Below, one piece after another: positions 1-12,700 of a stretch of 64,000 nucleotides of DNA (position 1 is the first letter of the stretch; each line of letters begins with the position of its first letter). The notes under the pieces are model-generated. The model saw only the letters and a list, made by a program, of their open reading frames with translations, was not told where the DNA came from and searched no databases. The stretch lies in contig JAINUG010000209.1 of the NCBI GenBank assembly GCA_029706075.1, forward strand, positions 620,001 through 684,000, in the 5' to 3' direction. Source of the DNA: Aldrovandia affinis. Its lineage: Eukaryota; Chordata; Actinopteri; Notacanthiformes; Halosauridae. A program made the translations under genes and the position numbers.

Positions 1-2440
1 GCACGTCACACATTTTACACACACACACACACATGGTCGATGAGAATCCCATTTGATATGATGCAAAACATGCTGGAGCAACATAAGTGCCTTTGGCTGG
101 ATAGATACACAAATTATTTTCTGTATACAAACATTGCAAGGTGTGGACGAGGTGGAATAAATTCATACCTGAATGGATTACAGAAGAAACCCCACATATC
201 TTGAAGGGGCCTTCACTTTACAGAGAGGTCGAATTAACAGCAGCACAAATTATTCATTAAGAGGTCTCGCCAATAAGATTAATTGTTTTGATACATGGAT
301 ATTATCCATGTAAGCACAATATTTTAAAAGGATAAGGAAAAAAACCATGTTTTTTAATGTATTTAAACTGTAAAGGTAACTCTTTACTTGGTTTCTGGGG
401 TTGGTGATTTTCACAACTTTAATATTTTGGTGTTTAGGCTTGACAGTGGAACATGTATTTGAAATAGCAATTTCATTTAACCAGGTATTTTCAATGTATT
501 TTTTTAAATGGACCAAAAGGCATTGACAAGAACACACAGACACAGACAAGCACGCACACACACACATAAAGGTCAAGAGGCCATCAACATCATCAGCAGT
601 TACAATGGGCACCATTCAGCACTATATAGCTCCAGATAATACATTTCTAAACCCCACTTGGATTAGAAAGGTGTTACAAGCCATGTTTCCATTAGTCAGG
701 ATTTATCCGACTTTAGAAAAGGACGACAATCTAGAAACAAGCTCGATGAAAACAGCTATTACGCCTGTGTAACTGGACTAAGTGGAAGCTGAATTGTTGG
801 TGTAAAATAAAAGTTGCACATAACAATGTACAGTATGCTGCTTTGTTAAATGAACATTAATTATCAAATGAAAACTGGTTTCTCTGTCCTGGCCAAGTTA
901 TTTGTAGAACAACAAACAAATTCAATAGACAGTTATATTTATATATACCACAGGTCCATGTCAAAGTGACTGTACAAAATGTATTTACGAAACAGCATCA
1001 TTAGGCTTAGATGTCCTCATATCAGACATTATTTGGGCCATACAAAAGGTTTGTTCCCCATGTCTGTGCACTGCCATGGTGCTGCACAGTGGGAAAATAG
1101 AATCACTGTGCACATCCGGGCTCAAAGCTTTATAATAATCCACACTATTATACAAATGCACACAAATCAAATCATACTACTATATTGATAATCTTGATTA
1201 TTATGATGTTATTAGAGATATGAACAGATTGATTACATTGTCTATTTGTTTAATATTGTTCTGTATTGTACTGTATTTAATAGCATAACAAGTTGTTGAG
1301 TTAATTTTAACTTTAACTTTAGCTAAAAGCTATGCTAATGCTAGTAGGTTACTTCAAATGAATGAACTAGGCTGGTTTGGACCAGAGACTGCTATAACTG
1401 CAATATACCTATGCAAAGTAGATGCTATGATGTCACAAAGCTTTATGTAAGAATAGAAAATGTCTATTTAAAGGGAAGTTGTAACAATGTAACAACTTAC
1501 CTTTAAATAGCCATTTTTATTTATCTTGTGTTGAGAATGGGATCTGCAACCTGTAGATTCTTGGTCATGAAGCGTTTTGGACACAATTTAAAGCTTTATA
1601 CAACATTTGCCACTGGAACTATTTATGCACACACACAAGTAAAATGCATACTTTTCAAGGTTTGGGCCGCACAATAAGCCAGAATTTGCAACATTATTCA
1701 AGATAAAACTCTTTTAAAATATAAGATTGACACAGTTTGCTTTGTGGAACAATTGATTCTGAATTGAACAAGCAGTCCATTATCTATGAAAATGCCCCTG
1801 TTCAGAGACAAATGTAATACTTATATAATACTCCAACTGTAGTTTTTTTTATGAGTATGCTTTCGTACATAAACTGTGCAAGGAAACGCAGTGGAGATCA
1901 CTATCACTAAAGGTTTACAGTTACAGCTAATTTGCCTACTACAACAATTTACTGTCATTGCAATATCATTATTATGCTCTTATGCCACATTAATAGTGCT
2001 GCTGCCACTGGAATGGCTACTGCACTGCTATTGATACAAGTTGCTTAGTCTTATTATGTATCATGCCTGTTTATTCTTGCTTTCTAACTGGGTAACTTCT
2101 GGAAGTGACAATAACGGAGGTGAGAGGTTATTGGCTGAAACCCCGGTTGCTGTTGAGACTGCTGTGCGGCAAGGCACCTGTGTGAGGAAATAGGGCATGT
2201 TCACATCTGAAATCCACTTCCTTCATCCACTTCTCTTCCTGCCCCTCTGCTTCAGCTTCAGATTAGTCTCAAGAGGGCTGAGCGATCTACCTTTCATATC
2301 ACTGTTAGAGAGTGGAGATTAGTAGGGAGACTATTAATCTGTAATTTAAGGGATTAGGAGTTAAGGATGGAATTGTCTGTCATGTACACAGACACAGTAG
2401 AGTTGGCGCATGCGGACATGTGTGCTGAGATGTAAAATCA
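1..2440. other. Non-coding flank, no gene seen
   Basis: AT-rich sequence with a short AC run at 19-32 and another CA-rich patch near 545-566. The open frames here are short, lack recognisable domains and partly run through the CA repeats. I see no splice-framed coding exon, RNA gene or clear transposon. Confidence 0.6.
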
Positions 2441-2458
2441 AAGATGTGTGCACACAGA

Positions 2459-2482
2459 TGCACACACACACACACACACACA
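2459..2482. repeat. (CA)n microsatellite
   Basis: Near-perfect CA dinucleotide run. It produces artefactual open frames rich in His, Thr and Val on both strands. Confidence 0.9.
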
Positions 2483-2705
2483 GAGACACACATGCGGGCA
2501 CATATGCACACACTCCCTTCCTCCACTGGGGATTAAGTGTTTTGCAGTGTTGTGTAACCAGTGTCCATTGGATTTCTCATCCAGACCCTCACAATCAAAG
2601 TTAAATCTAGCCAAACACATAAGATTATACCCCCATCTTTTAATTTTATTCTTTATTTTATACAATTCATGATTGTTAGCTGGTATGTGTGATTTTACAA
2701 TTATC

Positions 2706-2756
2706 TCCCCGAGTCACGGTTAAGTTGCATCAACCGAGTCACGGTTAAGTTGCATT
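2706..2756. repeat. Two-copy 25-bp tandem duplication
   Basis: The block gagtcacggttaagttgcat occurs at 2711 and again at 2736, an exact repeat with 25-bp spacing. Nothing else marks it as functional. Confidence 0.85.
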
Positions 2757-2819
2757 CCTCTGGCTGTTCCCTTCATTCCCCCTCTTTGTGACTCACACTG
2801 GAGAGCTCTCACCCCCTAC

Positions 2820-3210
2820 ACAGAGTCTGTAGTGCCTCTCCTCTCCCTCTCCATCCCTCTCTCTTCACCACGCCACAGAATCTCAAACCTGACAGAGCCA
2901 GGTTCCCATGGAAACCACAAGTTACCAACCATAAACATTAAACCACACCGTTGGCACCACAGCTGTACCTGTGGCACCCCGGATTCTGTGACTGCACCGG
3001 CGTCACGGAGGGGAAATGGCGACCTAGTTCAGGAGGATTCTCTCGGGCCCCCCCAAAATTCACAGCAGCGGCGATGTGATACGTCCACACGCTTTTCTCT
3101 GAGATGTGGGAAGCGCGCCCAGTCAGTCCCAGTCTTGGCGGTGGCTGCCATAGCAGTTGACGGAGAACCGATATACCTGCAGGGGAACAGAATGCAGAGA
3201 TGTTGAGGAA
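2820..3210. other. Unique CpG-bearing block, possible promoter or 5' exon
   Basis: This stretch is clearly richer in G+C and CpG than the AT-rich DNA around it, with CpGs clustered near 3000-3170. A pyrimidine-rich run followed by cacag ends near 2878. A 124-codon open frame crosses it but resembles no family I know. It lies about 6.5 kb upstream of the first kcnj4 exon I can place, so a distal kcnj4 promoter or leader exon is possible. This is inference from composition and position only. Confidence 0.25.
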
Positions 3211-3981
3211 TCTTTCTAATACTGAGGTCCAGAATAATGAGGATTATTTTCTAAAAAAGCATGAGCAGGAGCGCGAGGTTCTTGCAGCTACTTGTTATTA
3301 TTGACTTGCAGAGATCACGGGTCAATTCCTAAGGGCCAGTCTAGGATACACAGAGACAGATGCAGGGTACACAGAAGCTTACCTCCATGAAGCTTCTAAT
3401 TGCTCCAAACTCAGTTTGGGTTTCACACATCCAGTACGTATACAATAGAAGGAATTCTTAAATAGTCTTCTCGACATTAAATAAACCAGCTTTCAAAATT
3501 AAATGTTATGAGCTCCTATATAAGCCCAGTACACTCAATATCTGTAACATTCTAAAAGTGAAGATAATGAAATCGACAAATAATAAAAAAGTTTGCAAGC
3601 CTACAGCTGTGGCCAAAATTACTGGCACCCTTGCATTTAATTTAGATGATGTTCAATATCTTCTGAAATAATTGGAAATTGAAACAACTTTCAGTCTTTA
3701 CACATCCATCTGTTTGATTTACAACAGCACATGATCAATCACTAATAATACAAATAAAAATATATATTTTATGGCTTCAAAATTGAAAAGTGGTCATGAC
3801 ACAATTATTGGCACCCTTTTGAACAATTTAAATAAATTTAGTTGGAGGAAATAGATTCTCATTTGCAGTGTAATTCAACTCACCTGTGACAGGTTTCAGG
3901 TGCCCACATGGCATAAATTAACCAATCATCCATTTTAAAGTGAGAAAACAGTCTGTTTTGCTACCCTGTTCCTCTGTGACA

Positions 3982-4992
<1,011 letters not shown>

Positions 4993-5039
4993 TTTTGTCA
5001 ATGCCATTTCTGTGTATTTTATTATTTAAATGTAGATGT

Positions 5040-5208
5040 TTTGTGTGGCTCAGTAGGTAGAGCATGGTGCTGACAACGCTTAGGTTGTGGGTTTGATTCC
5101 CATTGGGACCAAATACACTGAGAAATGTATGCATTCACCACTGTTGCTTTGGATAAAAGTGTCTACTAAATGGCATATATTATTATATTATTATTATATT
5201 ATTATATT
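5040..5208 (+). mobile_element. tRNA-derived SINE nested in the Tc1 copy
   Basis: A tRNA-like head contains an A-box-like gtggctcagtaggtagagc at about 5044 and a B-box-like gggtttgattccca near 5089. It is followed by the LINE-type tail ctttggataaaagtgtctac and an ATT repeat. This is the standard layout of SINEs mobilised by L2/UnaL2-like LINEs in fish. It interrupts the Tc1 sequence between the transposase and the right inverted repeat. Confidence 0.8.
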
Positions 5209-5353
5209 AGGTTCTGAATCAAAAACCAAGTTTCTGTATTATTAACAGTGAAATAAAGAATTGTGGAGACCAAATACTTTTGTCAATTTCTTATTTTAGA
5301 GAAAATTGTGAGTTTTTTAAAAAAGGGTGCCAATATTTTTGGCCATGACTGTA

Positions 5354-7700
5354 CATAACTGTAGAGGGCCAACTACACAAGATCATGCATTGAAATCAGT
5401 GACATCATACTACAATCGATGGGGTATTTGCAGTGTGTGATAACAAGCACATTGTTGTTTCTGTACATGGGTAAGGCCGTGGTCTTGTTTGACTGTAGGT
5501 GCTCTAGGTCCCCTGCCTCCCGTTCCATCTCTGTTTGTTTTTGCTGTAGCCAGTTGAGCTGCTCATGAGGCACTCTCCTGCCTTAATCTCATTAAGGCAG
5601 AAGATGGGCCCAGTCTTGGCCAGCCATGCGTGACTGGGGATAGAGTCCTGTGCATTGAGAGAGAGAGAGAGAGAGCATGGGTGAGAGAGAGAGAGAGAGA
5701 GCTTGAGAGAGAGAAAGAGAAAGCGTGAGAGATATGTATGTGTGTCTTTCCAATAAAACAAATTGAAATAGCAAAAAATAAAGAGAGCATAAAAGACAGA
5801 GTGTAACAGACAGAGAATAAAAGAGAGGATTTGTTTTTCTTCAAATTCTGTAATGTGCCACCATCTATGTATTTAGTGCTTTGGCAATACAAGTAGTACT
5901 CTCCTCATGCAGATAAAGAATTTAAATTTGAAAGATCGAGGAACACAGAGCTAAATATACAGATGGGGAAGCAGTCAAAAATGACTTTATAGACACAAAC
6001 AATGAAATACAAGCACAAATGTAACAGTGAGAGGCAAAGACATCAAAATGTGTGGTAATTGCTATCAATTCAAAACAAGCACCACTGAAGAACCAGCCCG
6101 ATATGGTGGCAGCATTTAGAAAAGCCATTTATATTTGGGCTTATAAAGAGGGTCCTGCCCTGTCCTGAGCCATTCGCCAACACGCTCTGATTGGTGTCTG
6201 CTCTTTAAGAGGAGATTTCAGCCATGCCTGAGCTCACAGTAAGGGTTAGGAACTAACAACATACTGGGTCAGAATATTAGTGCCAATGTATTCCCTTTTG
6301 AGAAAGAGTCCTAGTACAACTTGTGAGCCACACAAATGTAACCACCCAAACAGAAACACAAGCTGATCCCATTAGAAGATGTTTACAGTACCAACATTAC
6401 TGCAATGTGAATGACAGGCTTAGTGCTGTTTATATGGTGTTTATATGGTGTTTCTAATCAAGTTAAGTGATGAGCTGCAAGTTTCAAAAAGAAGGACCAG
6501 TTTCTTACATTCATTACACAAAGTTAAGGGCAAAGCCGTGCATATCAGTTGTGTCCCCTCTATGCAATATCATTCAGTGTGTATTTTATAAAGCCAAAAT
6601 ACTGTAACTAATTGTGAGAGACATAGCCAGCAGAAACAGCACAGTTTGCCTCACAGTTGCAGACCAATGACACAGTGGGTTGAAAAGACAAGGTAAGGAG
6701 GCTGACCCTAGAGATGTTAAGGCTTGGCCAGCATGGGAACAAATGCAGTGCATGGCACTGAAATGGTGTGTGTGACGATGCAAACTTGTGCTGTTACACA
6801 AAGAGTAAAACAGGGATTTACTGTAACACGTGCTTAACAGCACACCTCTGTGCCTCGATGAGCACAGCGACGCAGCGCCACACTGCCAAACACAAATTTT
6901 GTTCACCATGTGTGGCCATTTAAAACACTTTATCACACATTTCCATGTACTGGTGCATTCTAGTTTATAATTAGACAACCTAGCGCTGTCTCTATCGCAC
7001 TCAAACACACTCAAGCATATCCAAACCAAACGACAGGCCACAGTTTGACTTGTAGGTACAGTGGAAGCCTGTTAGTAACGTTATGTACATACGCCTCTAA
7101 CCCATAAATCCAGCTGTTACCGTAAACAAAATTTAAACCGAACCTGCCCTGGGAATTAAAGTACAGACAACAATTAATCCAGGAAAAAAGGTGCACATTC
7201 CAGTATCTTCCAGGGGCATGCTGGGAGAGCAACAGCAAAAAATAAAAACTGCTACCTTGGATTGTTATGTGATTTGTAGGGATTATGATGGGATTATGGC
7301 AGGATTTTTTTAACATTTGAGATGGACAATTATGTAATCATACAAACAACCTTTTGCTATATATCGCAGTATATCTTGGGATGTGTAGAGATTTTTTTAA
7401 AGGGATGCTTCTGTGTTTGGGTGAAAAAAACAACATTTGGATGGATGATAGGGAAAACCCTATGTCATGGTACAACATTGCGAAAAACAAAAGTTATTTG
7501 AAGAGAATCCCAATGCTTGGTTAGTACAATGCTTGGCTAGAGAAAATTAGTGGTCGTTAGATCTTGAACTAACTAAACTTGGTAAGGTAAAGTTGGCTTA
7601 AGCAGTCAGAATTCTTAAAAAGTCAAGTCTGCATTGGGACATGGAAGTACAGGAGTTTCAAACAAAACAATTCACCCAAAAAGTTCCCTGATGAGAGATG
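5354..7700. other. Non-coding interval with GA repeat
   Basis: Contains a purine (GA)n tract at about 5659-5732 and otherwise unique AT-rich DNA. The open frames of 100-150 codons on the minus strand (for example 6586-7041) show no domain, no supporting splice context and ordinary composition, so I treat them as chance. Confidence 0.6.
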
Positions 7701-8752
7701 TAAGAACATAAGAACATCAGAATACATAATGATGAGAACGGGCCGTTCGGCCCATCTAGGCTCATCATGTCCTAATCTAAAGAGTATCTAGTACTACATC
7801 TAGCCTGGACTTGAATAGCCCAAGCGTTTCTGCCTCTACTACCTGACCTGGCAAGCTGTTCCAGGCATTGACAACTCTCTGTGTAAAGAAAAACTTCCTA
7901 ATATCTGTGCGGAATTTGCCTTGAACTAATTTCCACCTGTGGCCTCTTGTTCTGCTGACCCCACTTATCTTTAAAAATCTTTGGTATTTTACTTTGTTAA
8001 TCCCTTTTAGGAATTTAAAAACCTCAATCAAATCCCCCCTAAGTCTCCGTTTGCTAAGTTTAAATAGATTGAGTGCCTTAAGTCTATCATCATAACTTTT
8101 ACCTTTCATACCAGGTATCAGTTTAGTTGCCCTTCTTTGGACTTTTTCAAGAGCTTCTATATCTTTCTTGTAGTGTGGTGCCCAGAACTGCACACAATAT
8201 TCTAAGTGAGGTCTGACAAAGGCATTATATAACATTAATATAACCTCCTTTGATTTATACTCAATACTTTTTGCTATGTATCCCAGCATCCTGTTGGCTT
8301 TTTCACTGCTGTAGCACACTGCTTTGATGCAGATAGGCTTTGATCAACTACAATTCCTAAGTCCTTTTCAAATTGAACACCTACTAACTTTTCTCCTCCC
8401 ATAAAATACTCCTGTCTAATGTTTTTATTTCCCACATGCATAACTTTACATTTAGCAATATTGAATGTCATCTGCCATGTATCTGCCCATTTTTGGATTT
8501 TGTTTAAATCATCTTGGATTACTTTAGTCGATTCCAAACTGTTTGCCAAACCCGCAAGTTTAGTATCATCTGCAAATTTAATTATTTTGCTACTAACGTC
8601 CATATCAAGATCATTTATGTAAATAAAGAAGAGCAGAGGTCCCAGCACCGATCCCTGCGGGACACCACTGCCCACAGCACCGAGGTCAGATACGCCCCAC
8701 CTACTGTTACTCTTTGTATTCGCCCTTGCAGCCAATTATGTGCCTGTTTAGA
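7701..8752 (-). mobile_element. CR1-like LINE, 5'-truncated
   Basis: The 3' end is at 7701 and carries the short taagaacata tandem typical of CR1 termini. Reading leftward on the minus strand, the element encodes the C-terminal half of a non-LTR reverse transcriptase. It is truncated at about 8752 and then runs into an unrelated SINE-like fragment. Confidence 0.88.
7777..8735 (-). pseudogene. CR1-like reverse transcriptase, frameshifted fragment
   Basis: Two overlapping minus-strand frames make up one decayed reverse transcriptase. The upstream frame (8735 to about 8300) contains GVPQGSVLGPLLFFIYINDL and KFADDTKLAG, the RT motifs that include the catalytic FADD box. The second frame (about 8319 to 7777) continues with a region typical of the CR1 C-terminus (LYNAFVRPHLEYCVQFWAP). 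A frameshift near 8300-8320 separates them. The N-terminal half and the endonuclease domain are missing. The enzyme of intact relatives copies LINE RNA at the target site; this copy is dead. Confidence 0.88.
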
Positions 8753-8757
8753 TGGGC

Positions 8758-8895
8758 CCTTCCTTCCTTAAGATGAGAAGTTAAAGCAAGGTCCTTACTC
8801 ACTGTGGTCATTAAAACATCCCATTACACTTTTTGAACCCCAGGGTTCTGGTCAAAACGCACTCTCTACTGGCCACCTAATCATCCTGTACAGCT
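8758..8895 (+). mobile_element. SINE-like fragment, same family as 60506-60845
   Basis: The text around 8771-8825 (gttaaagcaaggtcctta, then cactgtggtcattaaaa) closely matches the block near 60515-60560. It looks like a truncated copy of the same dispersed fish repeat and lacks the terminal cgctacataaatg-type tail. Confidence 0.6.
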
Positions 8896-8899
8896 GATT

Positions 8900-9397
8900 G
8901 GGGATGTGAGTTTGTGAATATGTCATGCATCCATATGCATTTCATGTGTGTTTATACCTGGGATGCAGATGACTCTCTGTGTGGCATGCTTGTGTGTTTT
9001 TTAAATGACTCAACAGCACTCACATAATAGGAACAGAAAAGGTCAACACGAACAATGACATAATGGTAATGTCCAAAAATCCATACTTTCCACCAATTCC
9101 CCACAGTTCTTTGGTCTGTAACCAGAAATGACACAGAGGTTTGTCAATAACTGCACACAGTGGACTGCAACTTCCACCTACCCTTCCTGCCTTACTGCCT
9201 CTTGCTGCTTTGCCATTTGCCTCTGCTTGTGTCTGCCTCGCCTTGTGCACAGTGTGCTTGTGCCTGAATGAGCCTGCTAATTATTACAGCTAATGGAACT
9301 GGATGGATCTGTTCCTCTTTGTGGAGAGGATTATATACTGGAATATCAGATATTCAGTGTCCTTCCTGAAAGCTGCACAATCACAACTGATCTGAAT
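8900..9397. other. Unique DNA upstream of the kcnj4 exon
   Basis: No repeat or coding signal is recognised. Moderate GC near 9150-9250 could belong to an upstream kcnj4 leader exon or promoter, but no specific signal supports this. Confidence 0.4.
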
Positions 9398-9549
9398 CTG
9401 CTTTCCCATCTCCCTCCCCTCTCTCTCTCTTTCTTTTTCTCCCTCCTCTCTTGTATTTCTCTCCCTCCATCTCTTTCTCTCTCTTTCTCTGTCCCCTCCT
9501 CTCTTTCTCTCTGTCCTTCTCTTTCCCTCTCCCCCTTTCTCTCCTGTAG
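9398..9549 (+). promoter_or_regulatory. Long polypyrimidine tract and 3' splice site of the kcnj4 start exon
   Basis: About 150 bases of almost pure C/T end in cctgtag at 9549. This is an unusually long but textbook 3' splice acceptor. It implies at least one further non-coding kcnj4 exon upstream, which I could not place. Confidence 0.65.
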
Positions 9550-9732
9550 GAGTGTCCTCAGCAGGCGCTGTCCCGGCTCCCTTCTACAGGTCGCCATACC
9601 GATCCTCAATCTTTGCCAGTAGACTTTGTGCCAGAAGCTGCCTTACCCCCACCCCCCCCCCTGCCCATTACCCTCCCGCAGGAAAAACAACCCCATGGTC
9701 GCAGGCACCATGGGAACGGTGCGGGTCAACAG
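9550..9732 (+). other. kcnj4: kcnj4 exon carrying leader and start codon
   Basis: Bounded by the acceptor ending at 9549 and by the donor AG|GTGAGG at 9733. It contains 5' leader and the first 23 coding bases. Two in-frame ATGs are present, at 9695 and 9710. The second has the better start context (caccATGG), and from it the peptide is MGTVRVN plus a split Arg codon. Joined to the next exon this gives NRYSIVS, the conserved N-terminus of Kir2 channels, so this exon assignment is well supported. Confidence 0.8.
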
Positions 9733-12700
9733 GTGAGGACATTGTAATCAGTGCACATTTAAATATGGAAGGGCACCATAAACAATTCAATAGGGCCAAA
9801 AGGGCCAAACTTCCTTTTGTCGTCTTTCACTCCCTAAGGTTGGAGCTATGAGAGAACTGGGACAAATTAAATCTGCATATTAAAACAAAGGCAATTTTCC
9901 AAAAGACTGAGTGCCTTATTTACTAAGATAGTCACAGTGCAAAGAAGTATGCTATTTTGTTGCGGCTATTTTGTGACACAATAATGACCAATTTACTAAG
10001 ACTGGTTGTAATTATGCAATCAAACAAATGAAATGCCCTCATTGACAATTTGCTCTCATTTGCAATTTACGAATTAGGATACATCCATCAAAAGGGTCCG
10101 AAACAACATTGCACGCTCACATGTCCAGATCACACCAAAACATGAATATGCAGCAACCAGGCACAAGTAGTGAGGGAACAACAATAAAAAGAAAACTTAA
10201 ATTTACATATCAGGAAATAGAGGTATTGGTCAATGAGGTACAGCGTCAAAACACCGTATTACAACATAGGAAAACCATCAATGGAGAAGACATATTTTTG
10301 AAGTATTAGAATAAAGAATGGAAACGGATAAACTTGTGATCGGAGAAGGTCACAGAGCATTTGAAAGTAAAACTGTATTTGCGATTCATTCTATACCCTC
10401 CTGACCGCAACAGAACAATAAGATAATTGTTCAAATTCAGAATATACTGACTGCTAGCTGATGACAAATTGGTCAATAGAAATTCTGCATCCTTTAATAT
10501 CATTTATATTTCAAGTTCTAGAAAATAATATATGTATTTAAAATTATGACTTAGCTGTCTGTCGATACAGGTATTTCTGAAAATAAAATTGTCGTGACAT
10601 GAACCAGGGTACTTTGCAACAACATTTGTGATTATTTGTTTTGCATCACTGAGACAACGAGTAGTACCTTGGAAAGTGCAATACAAAACGGGAATTGTGA
10701 AATACCTCTAGGCGATATCAGTGCTCATAAAATACCACCTGGTTTCAAGGGTTCTTAAAATTCTCACGCAAAGAGGAGAGTCACAACTAAGGCAAGCTTT
10801 AGTAAATCAGAGAGAATGCTTAAAAGACCTAATTTACAAAATCACCACCCTGTTTTAGTGCGTTCACCCCATGTACAGTATACATAGGCATTAACAGATT
10901 GAACTATTCATCTATAAGAAAGTCGCAAATTGACTTAAATTATATCCTAATAGGGATTTTACCCCTTGCGACCGCTTAGTAAATCTGACGTAGATTGAAT
11001 CTGACCTTTTCAATTCAATTCAATTCAATTCAATTCAATTCAATTCAATTCAATTCAAAACTTTATTGTCATTATACTGAGCAGAGCACATGTATAACGA
11101 AAAGTAGCAGTGACATTCCTGGGGCAGTGTATAGTAAAATAACATACTTAATAATTTAATGTAAAAGACAATAATATAAAAGACAATATAAAGACAATAT
11201 AAAAGACAATAAAACACAATATAAGACATATAGTGCAAACATAAAAAAGGCCAATACAATTCAGTGCAACTGTAGGCAGCCTTAGAAGAACAGTTCCAGA
11301 CAGGCCATATTTGTGACATATTCTTTACGAGATGTAAGGTACTATGGTGAAGTTGTGAGGTGAGGTTAGAGGTGTGCTGAGTTCAGCTGAATAACAGAGC
11401 CTGGTGGTTCGAGCCCTGAGACACCTGTAACGTTTCCCACTTAGCAGGGGATTGAACAGTCTATGGCACGGGTGGGTGGGGTCACGGGTGATGTTACGCC
11501 CTCTCTGCATACAGCATTTCACATATATATCTTGAATAACAGGTAACTGGGTGCCAATGATGTGCTCTGCGGTTTTTACAACTCGCTGCAGTGCCTTCTG
11601 GTCAGCAGCAGTGCAGTTGCCATACCACACTGTTATGCAAGACGTTAGGATGCTTTCTATAGTGCAGCAGTAGAGGTTGGCTAGGTGTTTTTGTTACAGG
11701 TGGGCCCTTTTCAGCCTCCTCAAGAAATAAAGGCGTTGATGGGCCTTCTTTATCAGAGAGGAAGTGTTTAGAGTCCAAGTCAGGTCCACGGAGATATAGA
11801 CACCCAGGAACCTGAAACTTAACACACACTCTACCTCAGCCCCATTAATTAAAATTGGGGCTGACATTGTTATTCATGAATACCTTGTACAACCATACAG
11901 CAACATTGTACAATGTCCCTGACAGTGTTTCCCTGCCAAGAGAAGGGAGGGGTGAGAATTAGGGGGGCAAGAGGCCTCTGACTCAGGTATAATCCTTAAA
12001 CCCACAGTGACCGCATTCCCTCACACATACACACCCCTCTCCATCCCAGGTAAGCCTTTCTAGAGGAGAGAACCAGGTAAGAACCAGGTGAGTCTGGTCC
12101 ACACTACCAGGTATGAGGAGGTCAAAGTGAATGATGAGGAAAGACAGAGAAAGGCAAATATAGAGACTGTCCTTCCCTTTCACTTTTCTCCATCTCTTTT
12201 TTGTTCCATGAGGAGAATCATCTCTGATGACAGATATATAAGAAACCCTTAGGGGATTGAAGAGATGTAGGTTACCCAATATTTCTCTCTGTTTGTGTGT
12301 CATGTGAGGCCAATTTTCAATTTGGTTTGTGAACATGGAAGAGCTAATAATCTAATATATATTTGTGTACTGTAGTTCCCCTCTCTGAACCTGACCCTTT
12401 CTCACAATTATACCTCCTTTTCCTTTCTCCCATACAGATATAGCATTGTGTCAACTGACGAGGAGGGCCTCAAAATCTCCACCTTTAGGCTCCACAACGG
12501 CCACAGCTCTCAGACCCGCCACCAACACTCCCTGGGCGGGGAAGGGGGAGGTGGAGGAGCCGGAGGTGGAGGTGGAGGCGAAGGCGGAGGGGTGGCATCC
12601 ATCCCGACGCAAGGGATGGAGAGCACCTACAATGGCAAGATCTTAACCACAGGGCCGCGTCGACTGAGGAGCCGCTTTGTTAAGAAGAACGGGCAGTGCA

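Larger units (their letters stand above)
9905..10990. mobile_element. PIF/Harbinger-like DNA transposon remnant
   Basis: Two divergent partial genes typical of Harbinger elements lie here: a Myb/SANT-like frame on the + strand (10109-10309) and a transposase fragment on the - strand (10504-10686). Similar atttactaag words occur near both edges (about 9920 and 10975, inverted), which may be vestiges of terminal repeats. The boundaries are approximate. Confidence 0.7.
9733..12437 (+). other. kcnj4: kcnj4 coding intron (phase 2)
   Basis: A GT-AG intron of about 2.7 kb that splits the Arg codon of NRYSIV. Donor GTGAGG at 9733; acceptor ctcccatacag ending at 12437. It holds a Harbinger remnant and an L2-like LINE. 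The last 500 bases (about 11900-12437) are unique and show nothing beyond the acceptor. Confidence 0.8.

Noticed and set aside
2832..3206. A 124-codon open frame
   Set aside because: No domain, no start context, and composition expected from a GC-richer patch; kept only as a possible regulatory or leader region.
5041..5110. A possible tRNA gene (A and B boxes visible)
   Set aside because: No proper cloverleaf acceptor stem closes, and the text runs straight into an L2-type SINE tail, so it is a SINE head. The same holds for tRNA-like pieces at 21032, 25764 and 18620.
6586..7041. A 151-codon minus-strand frame
   Set aside because: Cys/Ser/Leu-rich, no domain, no splice or poly(A) context; likely chance.
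9552..9851. A 99-codon open frame over the kcnj4 start exon
   Set aside because: It runs through the splice donor at 9733 and is out of frame with the Kir2 N-terminus.
11011..11057. Telomere-like or satellite array
   Set aside because: The CAATT unit is not a telomere repeat and it sits at a LINE 3' end, as LINE tails do.
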